From positions 47,031 through 101,160 of the forward strand of contig PLHF01000153.1 of NCBI GenBank assembly GCA_003138855.1: a stretch of 54,130 nt of DNA, written 5' to 3'. Shown piece after piece: positions 9,384 through 17,945 of the stretch. Under the pieces are notes generated by a model, which had not been told where the DNA came from, did not search any database, and was given only the letters and a program-made list of their open reading frames with translations. This DNA comes from Acidimicrobiaceae bacterium. Lineage in GTDB: Bacteria; Actinomycetota; Acidimicrobiia; Acidimicrobiales; RAAP-2. Position 1 is the first letter of the stretch. Each line of letters opens with the position of its first letter. Made by a program: the position numbers and the translations under genes.

Positions 9384-11312
9384 GTGTCACGAGCAGTCGC
9401 GTCCGACAAGCAACCGGCATCGGAGAACGAGGGGGATCGAAGCGCGGCTTCTTCCGGCATCCTGCACCACGGCCGTGACCGGCGACTGTCGTGGCGGCCG
9501 ATCGCCGCCGTGATCGTCTACGCCGGCTTGGGGTTGGCAGCCAACTGGCCGACATGGCCCGGCGACCCAAGTCGCATCCGATACGGAGATCTCGAGCAGA
9601 TGACGTGGTACCTGGCCTGGACCCCCTACGCGCTCCTCCACGGCCACAACATCTTCGCGACGACGTGGCTGAACTACCCGATGGGCATCAACCTGGTCCA
9701 GAACACTTCGGCACCGCTGCTGGGGCTGCTAACCGCTCCTCTCACACTTCTGGTGAGCCCAATCGCCAGCCTCAATCTGCTCTTATGGTTGGCCTTCCCG
9801 CTCTCGGCGGCGTCGATGTTCTTCGTGTTGCGGCGATGGGTGACATGGGACGTGGCCGCCTTCGTCGGTGGAGCCCTCTACGGGTTCTCCCCCTACGTGG
9901 TCACACAGAGCCTCGATCATCTCAATCTGGCCTTTGTCCCGCTGCCGCCACTGATACTCCTTGCCGCCTACGAGACCCTTCGGCCAGGCCAGGAACACCC
10001 GCAACGCTGGGGAGCGGCACTCGGCGCTTTCCTGGTTTCCCAGTTCTTCATTTCGGCAGAAGTTGCCGCAACCACGGTCATCGTCACCGGCGTGGCCATG
10101 GTGGTGCTGGTCATCGCATCACCCCGCCAAGTGCGCCTTGCCGCACGCCAGGGGAGGCTCGGACTCCTCGTGGCCGTGGCCATCGTGGCCGTGTGCATTG
10201 CCTATCCGGTCTGGGTGATGCTGGCGGGGCCCCACCGGTACCTCGGCCCTCCCTACCCGGGTGGCGTCAGTGCCGACCTGCTCGGAACGGTGGCTCCGAC
10301 GTCGATGCAGCAGTTCGCGCCCGGACCACTCGCCCAGAAGGGAAGCAAGCTGCTCTTTGGCAACATCACTGAGAACGGGAGCTACCTTGGACTCCCGCTC
10401 CTCGTGGTCATGGCTGTCATCGTCGTGCAGTGCCGGCACAGGCGATGGGTTCGATTTGCTGCGCTGATGACCGTCGCCACCACGCTGCTGTCTTTCGGTT
10501 CTCGCCTGGTGGTGGCAAACCACACCACATCGATTCCACTGCCGTTCGCTCTTCTCGGGCATCTCCCGCTGGTCGGTAATGTCATCGCCGCGCGCTTTGC
10601 GCTCTACACGGCACTCTTCGCCGCGCTCCTCGTAGCACTCGGAATGGATGAGATGCGCACGAGAGTCTTTGCTCGGGGCGCCGAACGCTCCGCTGCTCTG
10701 CGCCGGGGACAGATGCCGACCAAGAGCCCCGCGGCTCTGGGACTGTGGGTTGTCGGCATCCTGGCCATTGCTTGTGTCATCTCACTGGTCCCGCGATGGC
10801 CCTTCTCTACCTCGGCGACTGCCGTCCCCGCCTACTTCAGCAGTGACTCCCTGAATCGAGTGCCGGCGAGCAGCATCGTCCTGATCTCGCCATACCCGTC
10901 GGTGGAAAGCCTGCATGGACAGCTCTGGCAGGCTGTGGCAGGCATGCGGTTCAGAATCATCGGAGGGTACGGGCTATTCCCGGGCCCGGATGGCAGCGCC
11001 ACCAACTTTCCGGCCATCCTGCGACCTGAAGATGTACAGCGATTCCTTTGGTCTCAAGCCACCGGTGGGGCTGCGTACCCATCAGGGCCGATCCCCTCGA
11101 GCAAGGTGCGTCTAGCCTGCGACCTCCAGGCGTTCCTGGGCAGGCAGAGCGTGGGTACGGTGCTGGCCACGCCCTTGGTTGCTGAACCCGAGGTCGTCAA
11201 CTCCCTTTTCGCCCAGGCACTTGGCAAGCCCTCGATGACCGTTGGCACGGTGACCGCCTGGTACGACGTACAGCGCGACATCCGGCTTCACGCGGCCCTG
11301 TGCACTTCGTAG
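9384..11312 (+). CDS. Multi-pass membrane protein, GT-C-like
   Basis: 642 residues from GTG 9384, chosen because AGGGAAG lies about ten bases upstream; GTG 9291 would add 31 residues. The first helix is near residue 35 (AAVIVYAGLGLAANWPTW). The outer loop then carries YGDLEQMTWYLAWTPYALLHG and TTWLNYPMG, wording common in uncharacterised actinobacterial GT-C-like proteins. Around ten hydrophobic segments follow, including VVTQSLDHLNLAFVPLPPL. The last 170 residues form an outer domain without membrane helices. The acidic residues of the first loop (D, E in YGDLEQ) are candidates for catalysis. Function beyond membrane glycan transfer cannot be read. Confidence 0.6.
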   Translation: MSRAVASDKQPASENEGDRSAASSGILHHGRDRRLSWRPIAAVIVYAGLGLAANWPTWPGDPSRIRYGDLEQMTWYLAWTPYALLHGHNIFATTWLNYPMGINLVQNTSAPLLGLLTAPLTLLVSPIASLNLLLWLAFPLSAASMFFVLRRWVTWDVAAFVGGALYGFSPYVVTQSLDHLNLAFVPLPPLILLAAYETLRPGQEHPQRWGAALGAFLVSQFFISAEVAATTVIVTGVAMVVLVIASPRQVRLAARQGRLGLLVAVAIVAVCIAYPVWVMLAGPHRYLGPPYPGGVSADLLGTVAPTSMQQFAPGPLAQKGSKLLFGNITENGSYLGLPLLVVMAVIVVQCRHRRWVRFAALMTVATTLLSFGSRLVVANHTTSIPLPFALLGHLPLVGNVIAARFALYTALFAALLVALGMDEMRTRVFARGAERSAALRRGQMPTKSPAALGLWVVGILAIACVISLVPRWPFSTSATAVPAYFSSDSLNRVPASSIVLISPYPSVESLHGQLWQAVAGMRFRIIGGYGLFPGPDGSATNFPAILRPEDVQRFLWSQATGGAAYPSGPIPSSKVRLACDLQAFLGRQSVGTVLATPLVAEPEVVNSLFAQALGKPSMTVGTVTAWYDVQRDIRLHAALCTS

Positions 11313-11513
11313 CCTGACCCGGAATCCTGAACACCCCCGTCAAGGCGCCACCGGGACTCCAAGGAGGACTATCAAGGCGGAGAGGACCTGACAGACATGG
11401 CGTGGATCCATTTTCACCTTCGAATCCTCAGAGGGCGAATTCCAACGGTCGTCGCAACGGACCGGTCATGATGGCCGGCACCACCCGAGCGACGAACCGT
11501 TGGAGGCCCAAGC

Positions 11514-11795
11514 ATGGCGGTTGCAGTACCGAGCGCGCACGAGAGCGAGGAGATTCGTGTCGGATTGGAGGCCAGCGAGATTGCACCTATGAACGATGCT
11601 TTTTCTGCGATTTCCCAGCTGACAGCCGACCTTGGCTACATGATGGGGCACAATCCTGACGGGTATGGTGACCAACGCGACATCATTGTGCGAATGATGG
11701 TGGAGGTCGCATCATTGATCGGGTCGTTCTCGGACTTCGGCACACAGTGGATCTCACCAATCAGCTTTTCGGCCGAGGCGATTCGGCCGAACTGA
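11514..11795 (+). CDS. Small hypothetical protein (93 aa)
   Basis: The ATG at 11514 is preceded by TTGGAGG with a spacing of about eight bases, an unusually good site for such a short frame. The product has no membrane segment or signal peptide. The middle part (MNDAFSAISQLTADLGYMM, then RDIIVRMMVEVASLIGSF) reads like two amphipathic helices. The 3' end overlaps the minus-strand GT4 gene by 35 bases, and third-codon-position GC is lower than in the neighbours, so the frame may be fortuitous. An internal ATG at 11589 would give a 68-residue product. I recognise no family. Confidence 0.4.
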   Translation: MAVAVPSAHESEEIRVGLEASEIAPMNDAFSAISQLTADLGYMMGHNPDGYGDQRDIIVRMMVEVASLIGSFSDFGTQWISPISFSAEAIRPN

Positions 11796-13962
11796 ATTCG
11801 TTGTCCCACGTGGCCGTGCCACTGGTGAGAATGCTGGACGGGAGCGCTTCCGGCGTTCTGCGGAGACCCTCCACGAGCCGCAGGATATCTGACGCATACC
11901 CCTTCGAATCGTGTCGTTCTGTCACCAGGCGGTGCCCTGCAGCCCCCACCCGGGCCAGTTGCTCACCGTTGGCGGTCAGGATCCGCTCGAGAGCATGAGC
12001 TGCAGCCGCAAGGTCCCGGGGCTCGAAGAGAAACCCTGTCTCTCCGTCGGTTAGCAACTCGGGGAGGCCGAAGACCGACGTCGCCAGAACCGGGACCTCG
12101 AAGCCCATGGCCTCCAGCACAGAGCGCGGCAACGACTCGACATCCGACGCACACACGAGCACGTCCGCGGCTCTGTACCACTGATACGTATCCTCTGTGA
12201 CCGGGACGACCCGTGCCTGAGCTTGGATTCCTGCCTGCCGGATGAACGCTTTCAGGGCCGCTGCGTAGGGAGTCCCCGTGTCGCCGACGAGGACCAGTAT
12301 GGCCTCATCGCAATCACCGCTCACCTGGGCAAACGCTTCGGCAAGCATGGTTTGTGCCTTGCGCGGCTCGGTCGTGCCCATGACGAGGAGCACCTTGCAA
12401 TTCTCCGGGATCCTTAGAGCGTGCCGGGCCGCCTCCCTGCTGTGGTCCTTCTTGTACAGCTCGATACGCGCCAGATCGACCCCATACGGCACGACAAGTG
12501 ACCGTCCTGCACCCGTTGCTTCCGCGTATTGTTGGCGCGTCGCCTCGGCCTCGAACACGACCGCCTGCACTTGGCACAACGCCCGATCGAAGGCAGCGCG
12601 AACGTCTGGGTGCACATAATCGGGCGGGAAGGCGACCGACCAGATCACCGACGGTGTGTAGCTTTCGTGGATCGCCCACACCGTGGGAAGTCCCAGGCGC
12701 ACCGCGACATCCGCCCCGAAGAATGATCCGAACGAATTGACCAACGCCGCGTTGTGGCCTCGGTCCCTGATCCACACTCCGAGTTCCCCAACGCGGGCTT
12801 CGTACCACTGCATGTCGTTCACGGGGGCATCTGGCGTCACGTAGATCTCGATGCCCATGGCCTCGAGATCGTCAACCAGCGGGCCTTCCCTCGAAGCGAC
12901 GACTGTGCACTCGAACGCGCGACCTGCGCCGGCTTGATACAGCAGTTCAGACAGCCAGAGCTGCCCTCCTCCATACCCCATGTCATGGGTGAAGGCGACC
13001 AGGTTCAACTCCCCCTCATCGCCCGCGCTCGCACCGGCAAGGAGGCGGTCGGTCCGGCTACGCACCAATCGACTGCGCTCGGCATCGGTCACCCGACGCC
13101 CACGCTGGGATGGCTCAGTCGAGACCGGTGTCGAAGGCTGGATCCGATAGGTTCGAGTGGCGAGCACAGCTTCGGACACCGTGCCGATCGTTGCCCGGAT
13201 CTCCACTGTCGCGGTGTCTCCGAGATCCGGAACCTCGCCCAGGTCGATCAGGTGCTCGAACCCCGACACCAGTGCATGAGGAACCCGGTGATGCCGTGCG
13301 ACATCCATACGTTCGGTCCCCAGCCGGGCGGGGCCGAAGTCGTGCCCGTTGACGACCACCTGCACACGCTCGACGGGAGCGGGCTCCGTCAGCGCCCATC
13401 CGACCACGCGTACGATGCCAGGCCCGATCTCCTCCCCCTCAGGGGGAAGATCGAGCAGCCCGAAGAACTGGTCACGGAGGGCCGATGGCGCCATCTGCAG
13501 TCGCTCGACTCGCGATGGGGTTGCGACTCGGACCGTTATCGGTTCGAAGTCCGTTGGCGAGTCGCCCGGCGCTCCCCATATCCGCACAGCGAGCTCTACA
13601 TCGCCGTCGGGAAGGTCTCCGAGATCAGCGACGAGCGACCAGCCGGCACCGGCGAGAGTAGGGATGCCTGTCGCTTCCGCCACATCAGGGCGCGCATCAC
13701 CGCCGATCTCTCCCCGATCGACCTCTTCCCCGTTCACCGACACCGCGACTGCCGACGCCGGGCGATCACCCTTCCGATGCCAACCCCGAACAACAACGGG
13801 CCCAGGTCTGACGACGGAGCCCGGCCGGGGCTCGTCGACAAAGCCGGTGAGATGCGAGGTCTGACCACTTCCCGGAGGAGGAGACTCGGAAAATGCAGCC
13901 AGCCCCCGCCGCGCCCGAGCACGCAGGTCACGGGCGTCCTCGATCCATTCCTTCCAGATCAC
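11761..13962 (-). CDS. GT4 glycosyltransferase with two N-terminal beta-sandwich-like modules
   Basis: 733 residues from GTG 13962, which overlaps the stop of the upstream epimerase as GTGA, so translation is probably coupled. Residues 40-150 and 180-270 are two similar modules; each has a GW near the start, V.V.VNG, then DVA, a GW or GF and a DLG..PD strand. The GT-B catalytic part starts near residue 318 with FTHDMGYGGGQLWL, the donor-side glycine loop. It contains VMGTTEPRKAQ, and ESLPRSVLE is the E-x7-E motif of family 4 retaining enzymes. The modules may bind or position the acceptor glycan. Usual GT4 length is about 380-420, so the N-terminal half is extra. The enzyme should be cytoplasmic, since no signal or helix is visible. 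Confidence 0.8.
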   Translation of the reverse strand: MIWKEWIEDARDLRARARRGLAAFSESPPPGSGQTSHLTGFVDEPRPGSVVRPGPVVVRGWHRKGDRPASAVAVSVNGEEVDRGEIGGDARPDVAEATGIPTLAGAGWSLVADLGDLPDGDVELAVRIWGAPGDSPTDFEPITVRVATPSRVERLQMAPSALRDQFFGLLDLPPEGEEIGPGIVRVVGWALTEPAPVERVQVVVNGHDFGPARLGTERMDVARHHRVPHALVSGFEHLIDLGEVPDLGDTATVEIRATIGTVSEAVLATRTYRIQPSTPVSTEPSQRGRRVTDAERSRLVRSRTDRLLAGASAGDEGELNLVAFTHDMGYGGGQLWLSELLYQAGAGRAFECTVVASREGPLVDDLEAMGIEIYVTPDAPVNDMQWYEARVGELGVWIRDRGHNAALVNSFGSFFGADVAVRLGLPTVWAIHESYTPSVIWSVAFPPDYVHPDVRAAFDRALCQVQAVVFEAEATRQQYAEATGAGRSLVVPYGVDLARIELYKKDHSREAARHALRIPENCKVLLVMGTTEPRKAQTMLAEAFAQVSGDCDEAILVLVGDTGTPYAAALKAFIRQAGIQAQARVVPVTEDTYQWYRAADVLVCASDVESLPRSVLEAMGFEVPVLATSVFGLPELLTDGETGFLFEPRDLAAAAHALERILTANGEQLARVGAAGHRLVTERHDSKGYASDILRLVEGLRRTPEALPSSILTSGTATWDNEFSSAESPRPKS

Positions 13963-14927
13963 AGAGGCAGGTCTTCCCCAAGCGGGGCCGACCACGACTG
14001 CCACGTGTTCCAGATGCGAGGGATGCCTTCCTCCAACGGAACCGGACTCCAGGCTATGAGCTGATGGAGCGTGGTCACATCGAGCACGATCGCCTTCACA
14101 TCGAAGAGGCGCTCTGGGAGCCAATCCACGTGTAGTGGATGACCGGTTACATGCCCGACGATCGCCAAGACGTCGCGCACGGAGTGCCCGGTGCCGCTAC
14201 CCACGTTCAATACACGAGGCCCATCCGAACATCGGTAGAGCTGCACCACTGCGTTCGCAACATCTTCGACGGTGACGTAGTCACGCAACGCGGTCCCGTC
14301 GCCGAAGATTCGCACGCCGTGGCCCGATCGGGCTGCATCCAAAAATGCTGCGATCAAACCCTGACCCCTTTCAGGCGATTGCAGGGGACCGTACGCATTG
14401 GAGATCCGGAGGATCCTCGCATCGATGCCGTACCGATCGGAGTACATTCCGATGTACTTTTCCGCCGCGAGCTTTGTTATCCCGTACGCAGTAATTGGGT
14501 CACAGCGGGTCGACTCGTCTGCCGGGACCTTCACCGGATTGCCGTAGACGGTTCCCCCGGACGACAGAAACGTGAGGCTGATCCCGGGCCGCCGCCGAAG
14601 CATCTCGAGAAGCCGGACAAGAGTCGGCACCGTCTGCAAGAGGTCATCTACGGGATCACCATTCGACCCCGCCGGAAGCGGGCACCCCAATGCGTGCACT
14701 ACGTGGTCGGCATCTTCGAGGCCCCGCTCCAAGACCTCTTCATCCTCTGCCGCACCCAGCACAAGATCTGCCGTCCGCAGCTTCTTCCTCTTGATGCCGG
14801 TCGGGCCGTGACGCGCCAGCACCGCCACCGACGATCCCTGCTCGATGAACCGCCCGGCGATCTCCGAACCGAGAAAGCCCGTTCCTCCGAGGACGAGTAC
14901 TCGGCGGGGAGACAACCGGTGATTCAT
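13959..14927 (-). CDS. NAD-dependent epimerase/dehydratase (UDP-glucose 4-epimerase-like)
   Basis: 322 residues from ATG 14927, with GAGGAG about 12 bases upstream; ATG 14939 lies too close to that site. The Rossmann motif VLVLGGTGFLG is at about 9-19. FLSSGGTVYG carries the catalytic Ser/Thr, and ITAYGITKLAAEKY supplies the YxxxK pair. RDYVTVEDVANAVVQLY is the usual sugar-half signature of extended SDR enzymes. Activity is likely on a nucleotide sugar, for example 4-epimerisation or a 4-keto reduction, and exact specificity is open. It is the first gene of a two-gene operon with the GT4 enzyme (4-base overlap), so it may make that enzyme's donor. Confidence 0.85.
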   Translation of the reverse strand: MNHRLSPRRVLVLGGTGFLGSEIAGRFIEQGSSVAVLARHGPTGIKRKKLRTADLVLGAAEDEEVLERGLEDADHVVHALGCPLPAGSNGDPVDDLLQTVPTLVRLLEMLRRRPGISLTFLSSGGTVYGNPVKVPADESTRCDPITAYGITKLAAEKYIGMYSDRYGIDARILRISNAYGPLQSPERGQGLIAAFLDAARSGHGVRIFGDGTALRDYVTVEDVANAVVQLYRCSDGPRVLNVGSGTGHSVRDVLAIVGHVTGHPLHVDWLPERLFDVKAIVLDVTTLHQLIAWSPVPLEEGIPRIWNTWQSWSAPLGEDLPL

Positions 14928-15245
14928 CGTTGCGGGCATCTCCTCGGTTCGGCTCGCGGCCCCAGGCGGCGAGTGTTTCCAATCCGCGCCATCGGAATCC
15001 ATTCCGGGAAGATGATAACAGCGGGAGGCTCCCCAGCCCTCCGGGCACCTCGTCCGATTGCCTGAGCGTGCCGGGGCCGACACCTCATCCCGATCACCGA
15101 ATTCTGTTCCCCGTGCTTCCCGGAGGGCATCCCACGGTGTTCGGAGCAGCGCGGGCACGGCACCACCTCGACGAGCGCGCCCGACCCGGCCGTGGCACAT
15201 TTCGAGAGGAGCCTTCAACCGGGTTTCGGTAGTGTTCAGGATACG
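14928..15245. other. Intergenic region between divergent genes
   Basis: A 318-base gap separates the epimerase start (minus strand) and the HAD-like gene (plus strand). It must hold promoters for both directions. I saw no convincing promoter boxes, palindromes or hairpins, and the short open frames in it have no ribosome-binding sites. Confidence 0.4.
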
Positions 15246-17945
15246 ATGGTTGTCTTGAGGACCCCAGAGCCGGGCACCGCGGGCGGCCGGCTTCCGGACC
15301 GCCGTTTCGAGGCGATCGACGAGGCGGTCGCTTCCGCCCGGACCCGGGTTCTTTCGGTTGACGTGTTCGACACGCTCCTGTGGCGCCGGGTGCCCAAGCC
15401 CACCGACGTCCACCTCCTGGTCGGGCGCCGGCTGGCCGAAAGGGGTGCCCTGGCCCCCCACATCGACCCGCGTGCGTACGCCCGGCTGCGGATTCTCGCC
15501 GAGGAGGAGGCTCGCCGGCGCAAGCAGCGGGACTGTGGATCCGTGGAAGCGACGCTGTCCGAGATCCATGCTGTACTGGCTCCCGGCGTCACACCGACGC
15601 TGAGCGTCGTCGAAGCGGCCGGTCACGAGCTGGCCATCGAGCAGGAGGTGACCTTCGCCGACCGCCGGCTGGCCGGCTACCTCCAGCAGGTCCGGGCAGC
15701 CCTACCCGACCTGCGCCTGATCGCAGTGTCCGATACCTACTTCAGCGCCGCCCAGCTGCGCTCCCTCTTCGCCGCCTGCTCACTCGGCGAACTCCCGCTG
15801 GCCGGCGTGTACACCTCCAGCGACCACGGTACGGGCAAGGGCGACGAGCTCTGGAAGGTCGTCGTGGAAGACCTGAGGATCGAGCCGGACGAGCTGGTCC
15901 ACCTGGGAGACAACCTCGAGGCAGATGTGTCGTGCGCCCAGCGGGTCGGCGTCCGGGCGGTGCACTACCCCATGAGCACCGATCGGTATCTCGCCATCGA
16001 CATCCGTGAACGCGTAGTCGGCCAACCGGGTGACGCCAGCACGTGGTGCAACGAACGGGCAGGTGACGGAGGCCTGACCGCGCTTCGGCGCCGGGCGACG
16101 TTTTTGCCGCCGCCCCGCCCCGTGGGCGACCGGGAGCAGGTGGCCTGGGAGACGGGGACCGCAGTGCTCGGCCCGGTGTTCACCGGCTTCGCCCAGTGGG
16201 TCAGAGAGCGGGCCGCCCGTGCTGGTTCCGAGCGCGTCGTGTTCCTGATGCGTGAGGGGCGCTTCCTCAAGAGCCTCATCGAACGGGCAGAGGCGGCAGA
16301 TGGCGGCAATCTGCGGACCGATACGGCGTGGGTCTCACGTGAGGCCTGCGCCCGCGGTGCCATCTACGAGGGCTCCGAGGGGGAGCTCCGGTCCTTCCTG
16401 GACAGGCTTCGGGCCCCGTCACCCGGACAGATCCTGGAGTCCTTCGGATTGGAGGCCGCTGACGTCCCCGAGCTGGATCGGCTGACACAGCAGTTCGAAG
16501 CGACCAACGGGGCGCCGGGGACGAGTGAGGCCCTGGTCGACCTGGTACTCGGCCGACCCGCACTCGTGGGCAAGGTGGTCGCCCGGTCCGCCGAACGCCG
16601 ACGCCGGCTGGTGGCCCACTTCGAGGCGGCAGCCGGACCAGGGAGCGGGCCGGTGATGATCGTGGACGTGGGGTGGTCCGGCACGATCCAAGAATGCCTG
16701 GAAGGGATGCTCTCCTCCGAGGGATCGGATCTGGCCCTGCACGGGTTGTACCTCGTAGCGCACGTCGGAGCGGCCGAACGTGTCCTCCGGGGGACGGCCC
16801 TCGAGGGCTTCCTCGGCGACGTGGGGACGGATCCCTTCGACGTGGCTGCGATCACCGGGGGCCCCGAGCTGGTCGAGCTGGTCTGCATGTGCGACGAGGG
16901 GTCCCTGCTCGAGATCGCCGAGGACGGGACACCGGTCCTCGGACCGGTGTCCGTCAGGCCGGGGGAGATGGCCTCGAGAGACCTCGTCCAAGCGGGCATC
17001 GACGCGTACCAGACCGAATGGCTCGGCTACCGCCGTAACGACCTGGGCGCTCAGGAGCCCTTCGAGACCACTCCTGCCGGGTCGGCGATCATCGGGCTCA
17101 TCTTGAAGCGCTTCCTGTCCCAGCCCAACCGGGACGAGGCCGAGATCTTCAGCTGGTGGGAACACGAGGAGAACTTCGGCAGCCGCCAGGTCGACCAGCT
17201 GGTGCCGCAGCGGTTTCTGCCGACCCTGGCCTACCGGACAGCCGAGAACCTCCACTGGGCGGCGACGAGCGAGCTCTACTGGGTCGGCGGCGCGGCCGCC
17301 CTGGTCGACAACGAGATGGCGGACTCTGTCGTGCTCATGCGGGAGGGCACGGTGGACCCGGGCCGCTTCAGTGCCCCTTCCGAGGCCGGCGATGTCCGGA
17401 TCACCCTTGAGGGGCCCGGCGGCGCGCCGCACTTGACGGCCGCTTCCCTGCCGGTCGCCTCCAACCGGCAGGGATTGAGCCTGGTCGAGTGGAGCGGTCC
17501 GGCAACCGGACTGGGGCGGGTTGTCGTCCAACCGAGCGAGCACTCCTCACTGCTGCGGCTCGATCTCTTCGAGGTCGTGACCACCAACCCCGGGGGCGCC
17601 GTGACGACCGAGTACCGCTGGCAGCACGGCGACGACCAGGGGCGTCTTCCCACAGCCGATGTGCGGTGGGTGGCACCCGGCGTGCTGGCCCTCGACGCCG
17701 ACAGCGCTCTGGTGGTCGACCTTCCCACGCCGATCCTCACGGGAGAGCTTCGCGTCGCACTCGCAGGGGCCTACCTACCGATGCCGGGAGGCTCGGCGTT
17801 GCCCACCGACAGCACCGAAGCCGAGCTCAGAGCGGTCCGCCACGAGCTCGATGCCGTGTACCGAACCAAGCTCTTCCGCATCGGCGCCCTGCCACGCCAC
17901 ATGTACGGAGCGCTCCGCCACCGTTTCGGCCGGCAGGACAGCTAA
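15246..17945 (+). CDS. Large HAD-superfamily hydrolase-like protein of a polysaccharide locus (COG5610 type)
   Basis: 899 residues from ATG 15246, with a weak CAGGAT site. The N-terminal HAD domain shows motif I as D39-V-F-D42-T, motif II in IAVSDTYF and motif IV in HLGDNLEADV near 217-226. Position +2 of motif I is Phe, not Asp, so the usual phosphatase general acid is absent; haloacid dehalogenases also have an aromatic residue there. The second part has TGFAQWVRE, VVFLMREGRFL and MIVDVGWSGTIQ, which I associate with large HAD proteins in O-antigen-type loci. The last 250 residues look like a beta-sandwich. Role inferred as glycan-associated phosphate or glycosyl chemistry; the reaction is unknown. 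The gene meets its paralog tail to tail at 17942. Confidence 0.65.
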   Translation: MVVLRTPEPGTAGGRLPDRRFEAIDEAVASARTRVLSVDVFDTLLWRRVPKPTDVHLLVGRRLAERGALAPHIDPRAYARLRILAEEEARRRKQRDCGSVEATLSEIHAVLAPGVTPTLSVVEAAGHELAIEQEVTFADRRLAGYLQQVRAALPDLRLIAVSDTYFSAAQLRSLFAACSLGELPLAGVYTSSDHGTGKGDELWKVVVEDLRIEPDELVHLGDNLEADVSCAQRVGVRAVHYPMSTDRYLAIDIRERVVGQPGDASTWCNERAGDGGLTALRRRATFLPPPRPVGDREQVAWETGTAVLGPVFTGFAQWVRERAARAGSERVVFLMREGRFLKSLIERAEAADGGNLRTDTAWVSREACARGAIYEGSEGELRSFLDRLRAPSPGQILESFGLEAADVPELDRLTQQFEATNGAPGTSEALVDLVLGRPALVGKVVARSAERRRRLVAHFEAAAGPGSGPVMIVDVGWSGTIQECLEGMLSSEGSDLALHGLYLVAHVGAAERVLRGTALEGFLGDVGTDPFDVAAITGGPELVELVCMCDEGSLLEIAEDGTPVLGPVSVRPGEMASRDLVQAGIDAYQTEWLGYRRNDLGAQEPFETTPAGSAIIGLILKRFLSQPNRDEAEIFSWWEHEENFGSRQVDQLVPQRFLPTLAYRTAENLHWAATSELYWVGGAAALVDNEMADSVVLMREGTVDPGRFSAPSEAGDVRITLEGPGGAPHLTAASLPVASNRQGLSLVEWSGPATGLGRVVVQPSEHSSLLRLDLFEVVTTNPGGAVTTEYRWQHGDDQGRLPTADVRWVAPGVLALDADSALVVDLPTPILTGELRVALAGAYLPMPGGSALPTDSTEAELRAVRHELDAVYRTKLFRIGALPRHMYGALRHRFGRQDS

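Noticed and set aside
12754-14064. 436-residue plus-strand frame
   Set aside because: Antisense to the GT4 gene and epimerase end; no motif and no ribosome-binding site.
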